A stretch of DNA of 7,310 nt from Deltaproteobacteria bacterium (GTDB lineage Bacteria; SAR324; JACQKK01). The notes below the pieces were generated by a model. The model was not told the DNA's origin and made no database searches. It worked only from the letters and a program-made list of their open reading frames with translations. Within the stretch, counting starts at the first letter, position 1. The number at the start of each line of letters is the position of its first letter. The translations under genes were made by a program, and so were the position numbers. Where the stretch lies: positions 1 to 7,310 of the forward strand of contig JAOUPZ010000154.1 in the NCBI GenBank assembly GCA_029879595.1. Reading direction: 5' to 3'. Of this stretch, positions 5,238 to 7,310 are shown piece by piece.

Positions 5238-5266
5238 AATCTATGAATTTTGCCAGGGAATGTCAA
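5238..5266 (-). promoter_or_regulatory. Sigma70-type promoter for the tRNA-rpmG-secE-nusG-rplKA operon
   Basis: Minus-strand -35 TTGACA (5266-5261, perfect consensus), a 17-base spacer and -10 TAGATT (5243-5238, 4 of 6). Predicted start near 5231, about 250 bases before tRNA-Thr(TGT). It is the best promoter in the window. Confidence 0.7.
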
Positions 5267-5267
5267 T

Positions 5268-5290
5268 AAAAAAACCGAGTTTCTACCGGG
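5268..5290 (-). terminator. Possible weak terminator after the fliM-like gene
   Basis: On the minus strand a short stem CCGG/CTCGG (four pairs, one G-T, loop of about 7) is followed at once by seven Ts (5274-5268), directly before the -35 box at 5266. The stem is too short to be convincing, but the position between two transcription units fits. Confidence 0.25.
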
Positions 5291-5390
5291 AGATCACCCT
5301 ATTTTGCAATAGTCTGCCGGACTGCCGCCCAGCAAAGAGTGAACTTTGGGGGGTCCGGGAGGAAAAACGGCGCCTCGGACAGCCCCGGGA

Positions 5391-6353
5391 TCATTCCGGG
5401 GAACCTGTCTGGGCCTGCGGCCACTGGACAGGTTTAAAGCGGGCGGGGTCCGGGCGTTTTTTAGCCGGCGGGTTGTACAGGCCTTCCACCTTCAGGGCCA
5501 GATGCCCGTCGATTTCCCCCACAGTGGCTTCAATGGCCGGGTCATCGCCCAGGGCCAGGGCGGCGTGCCCCTGGTGCATCCCCTCCAGCGGCAGGATATC
5601 CCCCTTGGCGAGTGATTTTTCGGCCAGGCTCCGGGCCGGGATCTCCCCGATCCGGACAGGCATGCGATAGCTGGTTCCGTCCAGAAGTTCCTGAGGCTCG
5701 AAATGTCGCAGCGGGCCATCGGGAAGATTCACCGGGGGAAGCACGGTTCTGTTACCCAACCGGCTAATTATCGCCTCCAGCATGACAAAGGGTATGCAAA
5801 GACTGATTCTTGAGGAGACATTCCTGCCGGCAATATGCACCTGGGCGGCCAGGCAGGGCTCGTGCGGGCCCAGCACCCTGGCCCGGTAGGGGTGGGTCGT
5901 CATCCGCCGCAGCCTGGTGCTGACGGCATGAATCCCCTGAAAGCTTTTTTCCAGATCCGCCAGCAGACGCTGCACTACTCTTTGCAGGCGCTCCTGGTTT
6001 TCCTCGGTCAGACGGACCGAATCGGTAGCACCTGCCGAAAGACTGTTTTGAACCCTGCGGGTCAGGCAAAAGGCCGAAAACCGGTTGTCCATGACCATAA
6101 GGGCCTGTCCGGGCAATCCCTCCACCGCGAAGACATAAATGGGCCTGTTATGGCCCAGCCCCTGGAAGAAGGCGCTGAAGCGCATCTCCTCAAAGGTGGA
6201 GGCGCCGCTGTACACCTCGACTCCCGTCTCGTCATACAGTGTTTCCTCCGCCTTGCGGGCCCAGCGGTACAATACCGTGTCCAGCATGGGATACCGGCCG
6301 TAATGCAGCCTTTCCGCGTCTATGAAGTCATATTTTGAGTATTCAACAGACAT
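5391..6353 (-). CDS. Divergent FliM-like flagellar motor switch protein
   Basis: A 320-residue protein resembling FliM, the C-ring component that sets motor rotation. The start YSKYDF (5-10) aligns with the beginning of the FliM middle domain. The pieces GLPGQALMVMDNRFSAF (79-95), LTEENQERLQRVVQRLL (115-131) and ISLCIPFVMLEAIISRL (183-199) follow the middle-domain pattern. A SpoA (FliN-type) domain spans about 229-291 (MPVRIGEIPARS, LAKGDILPL, GHLALKVEG). Absent are the N-terminal EIDALL-like CheY-binding segment that usually precedes YDF, and a clear GGxG loop near residue 100. The tail (292-320) is Pro/Lys-rich. The gene follows the FliN-like gene after 30 bases, the reverse of usual fliM-fliN order. 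The RBS is weak. A type III secretion C-ring or a diverged flagellar FliM are both possible. Confidence 0.75.
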   Translation of the reverse strand: MSVEYSKYDFIDAERLHYGRYPMLDTVLYRWARKAEETLYDETGVEVYSGASTFEEMRFSAFFQGLGHNRPIYVFAVEGLPGQALMVMDNRFSAFCLTRRVQNSLSAGATDSVRLTEENQERLQRVVQRLLADLEKSFQGIHAVSTRLRRMTTHPYRARVLGPHEPCLAAQVHIAGRNVSSRISLCIPFVMLEAIISRLGNRTVLPPVNLPDGPLRHFEPQELLDGTSYRMPVRIGEIPARSLAEKSLAKGDILPLEGMHQGHAALALGDDPAIEATVGEIDGHLALKVEGLYNPPAKKRPDPARFKPVQWPQAQTGSPE

Positions 6354-6383
6354 ATAAGTCCGGCATCCAAATAGCAGTGCGTT

Positions 6384-7310
6384 TTATTTCTGGAGTTCCA
6401 GGATGCGAACGCCCAGGCTGCGGCCGTTGATGACGACCACCTCGCCGCGGGCGATCTTTCGACCTTCCATCACCAGATCCACCGGTTCTCCCACGGTCTG
6501 CTCAAGCTGAACTATGCTTCCATAGGCCAGGTCCAGTATTTCCGTGCCCTTCAGGGCCACCGAGCCCAGTTCCACGTTCACCCGGCGGGGCACGGAGAGC
6601 AGCAGTTCGCGCTCCAGTCCCAGCGGTGATCTTTTGGCGGGGGGCATTCCCGGTTCCTGTTCCGGGCTCAGTTCAAGCACATCCGAAGCCGGGCGCTCTG
6701 GCCGGGCCTGCTGTGCAGGCGGCTCGGGCCGGCTGTCCCGGGCAGCCATGGAGGCCGCAGAAGCCAGGGGAGGCTCATCATCCATCTCCCCCAGATCGCC
6801 CAGGCCATCCATGTCATCAAGTTCCATATGGCTCAGATCAATATCGTCATCATCCAGGTCGCCACCCATCACCGGTGACTCATCCAGCTTTTCCAGGGTC
6901 TCCAGTTCCAGGTTGTCCAGGTCCACATCATCGGCGGCATAGAACACGTCCCCACCCGCGTCACCTTCCGAAACATCACCCAGGTTGTCCAGGGTATCCA
7001 GTTCTATGTCTTCCAGATCAACATCGGGGACAGCATAGAACTCGCTCCGTTCCTCCTGTGGCTCCGCGGAGTCTCCCTCTTCCATGGCATCCAGGTCCAT
7101 ATCCTCGTCATCACCAAAGCCTTCCAGTGAAATGTCTTCCTCCCTGGGGCCCGCCCCCAGTTCTATTTCCAGCTCATCACCCAGCGGAGTGTTGTCGCCG
7201 GATGGGCCAAGCTCTTCCTCCAGGGAAAACTCGTCATCAAGCGGCGGCAGTTCCTCGGGCACCTCGTCCAGGTCCAGCGGGTTGTCTTCGGCGGATTCGG
7301 CATCCAGCCC
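6384..7310 (-). CDS. FliN-like protein with long acidic repeat region (5' end outside window)
   Basis: The reading frame is open to the right edge (309 codons visible), so the start is not seen; a GTG at 7262-7260 has acidic coding before it and no clear RBS. Numbered from that codon, the last 75 residues (about 218-292) form a SpoA domain as in FliN of the flagellar C-ring: LLSVPRRVNVELG, EILDLAYGSIVQLE, EPVDLVMEGRKIARGEVVVI, LGVRILEL. The preceding 200 residues are dominated by Asp, Glu, Leu and Pro and contain a degenerate repeat: DVDLEDIELDTLDNLGD (80-96), DVDLDNLELETLEKLDE (112-128) and DIDLSHMELDDMDGLGD (140-156), the first two preceded by FYA. A Pro/Ala-rich linker (about 165-215) joins the two parts. 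Typical FliN is 80-140 residues, so this is much enlarged. FliN assignment is firm for the domain; the role of the acidic arm is unknown. Confidence 0.8.
   Translation of the reverse strand, partial: GLDAESAEDNPLDLDEVPEELPPLDDEFSLEEELGPSGDNTPLGDELEIELGAGPREEDISLEGFGDDEDMDLDAMEEGDSAEPQEERSEFYAVPDVDLEDIELDTLDNLGDVSEGDAGGDVFYAADDVDLDNLELETLEKLDESPVMGGDLDDDDIDLSHMELDDMDGLGDLGEMDDEPPLASAASMAARDSRPEPPAQQARPERPASDVLELSPEQEPGMPPAKRSPLGLERELLLSVPRRVNVELGSVALKGTEILDLAYGSIVQLEQTVGEPVDLVMEGRKIARGEVVVINGRSLGVRILELQK

Larger units (their letters stand above)
4984..5390 (-). other. Intergenic region between fliM-like gene and tRNA-Thr(TGT)
   Basis: About 400 bases with no convincing gene on either strand. 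It holds a possible weak terminator, a near-consensus promoter and the three 18-base repeats, listed separately. The GC-rich part from about 5070 to 5230 would be the transcript leader; I see no tRNA or known RNA in it. No tuf gene is present here. Confidence 0.6.

Noticed and set aside
7260..7262. GTG as the start of the FliN-like gene
   Set aside because: The frame stays open and equally acidic to the window edge, and no clear Shine-Dalgarno precedes the GTG.

Overview
This window is the classic bacterial translation/transcription cluster (tRNAs, rpmG, secE, nusG, rplK, rplA, rplJ, rplL) read entirely from the minus strand, so transcription runs from right to left. The order tRNA-Thr(TGT), tRNA-Tyr, tRNA-Thr(GGT), rpmG, tRNA-Trp, secE, nusG, rplK, rplA, rplJ, rplL is a variant of the ancestral thrU-tyrU-glyT-thrT-tufB-trpT-secE-nusG-rplKAJL-rpoBC arrangement. 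The DNA is GC-rich. The proteins are Gram-negative in style: a small single-span SecE, an EF-G-stalk L7/L12 with an Ala-rich hinge, and a FliM/FliN pair. I infer a proteobacterial or Desulfobacterota-like organism, but the class cannot be fixed from this window.

Layout in transcription order. Positions 7310-6384 hold a FliN-like C-terminal domain on a long, very acidic, repeat-bearing N-terminal region, open at the window edge. Positions 6353-5391 hold a divergent FliM-like protein. Next is a gap of about 400 bases with a possible weak terminator (5290-5268), a near-consensus sigma70-type promoter (5266-5238) and three AT-rich 18-base tandem repeats, each built on a palindrome (5069-5016). 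Then come tRNA-Thr(TGT), tRNA-Tyr(GTA), tRNA-Thr(GGT), rpmG (52 codons), tRNA-Trp(CCA), secE, nusG, rplK and rplA. A non-coding stretch of about 560 bases (2015-1452) carries a second promoter, an L10-leader-like element and several strong hairpins. rplJ (probable TTG start), rplL and a ClpP-family peptidase gene running off the left edge complete the window.

The core genes supply the ribosomal L1 stalk, the L11/L10/L12 GTPase-associated centre and L33. They also supply NusG (elongation and translation coupling), SecE (protein export) and four tRNAs. Two departures from the textbook order stand out. tRNA-Gly and tuf are missing from the tRNA end. A clpP-like gene starts 5 bases after the rplL stop, where rpoB normally follows. 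The flagellar-switch-like pair upstream is also unusual: fliN lies before fliM, the FliM-like protein lacks the usual N-terminal CheY-binding segment, and the FliN-like protein has a large acidic extension. No mobile element, CRISPR array or rRNA gene is visible.
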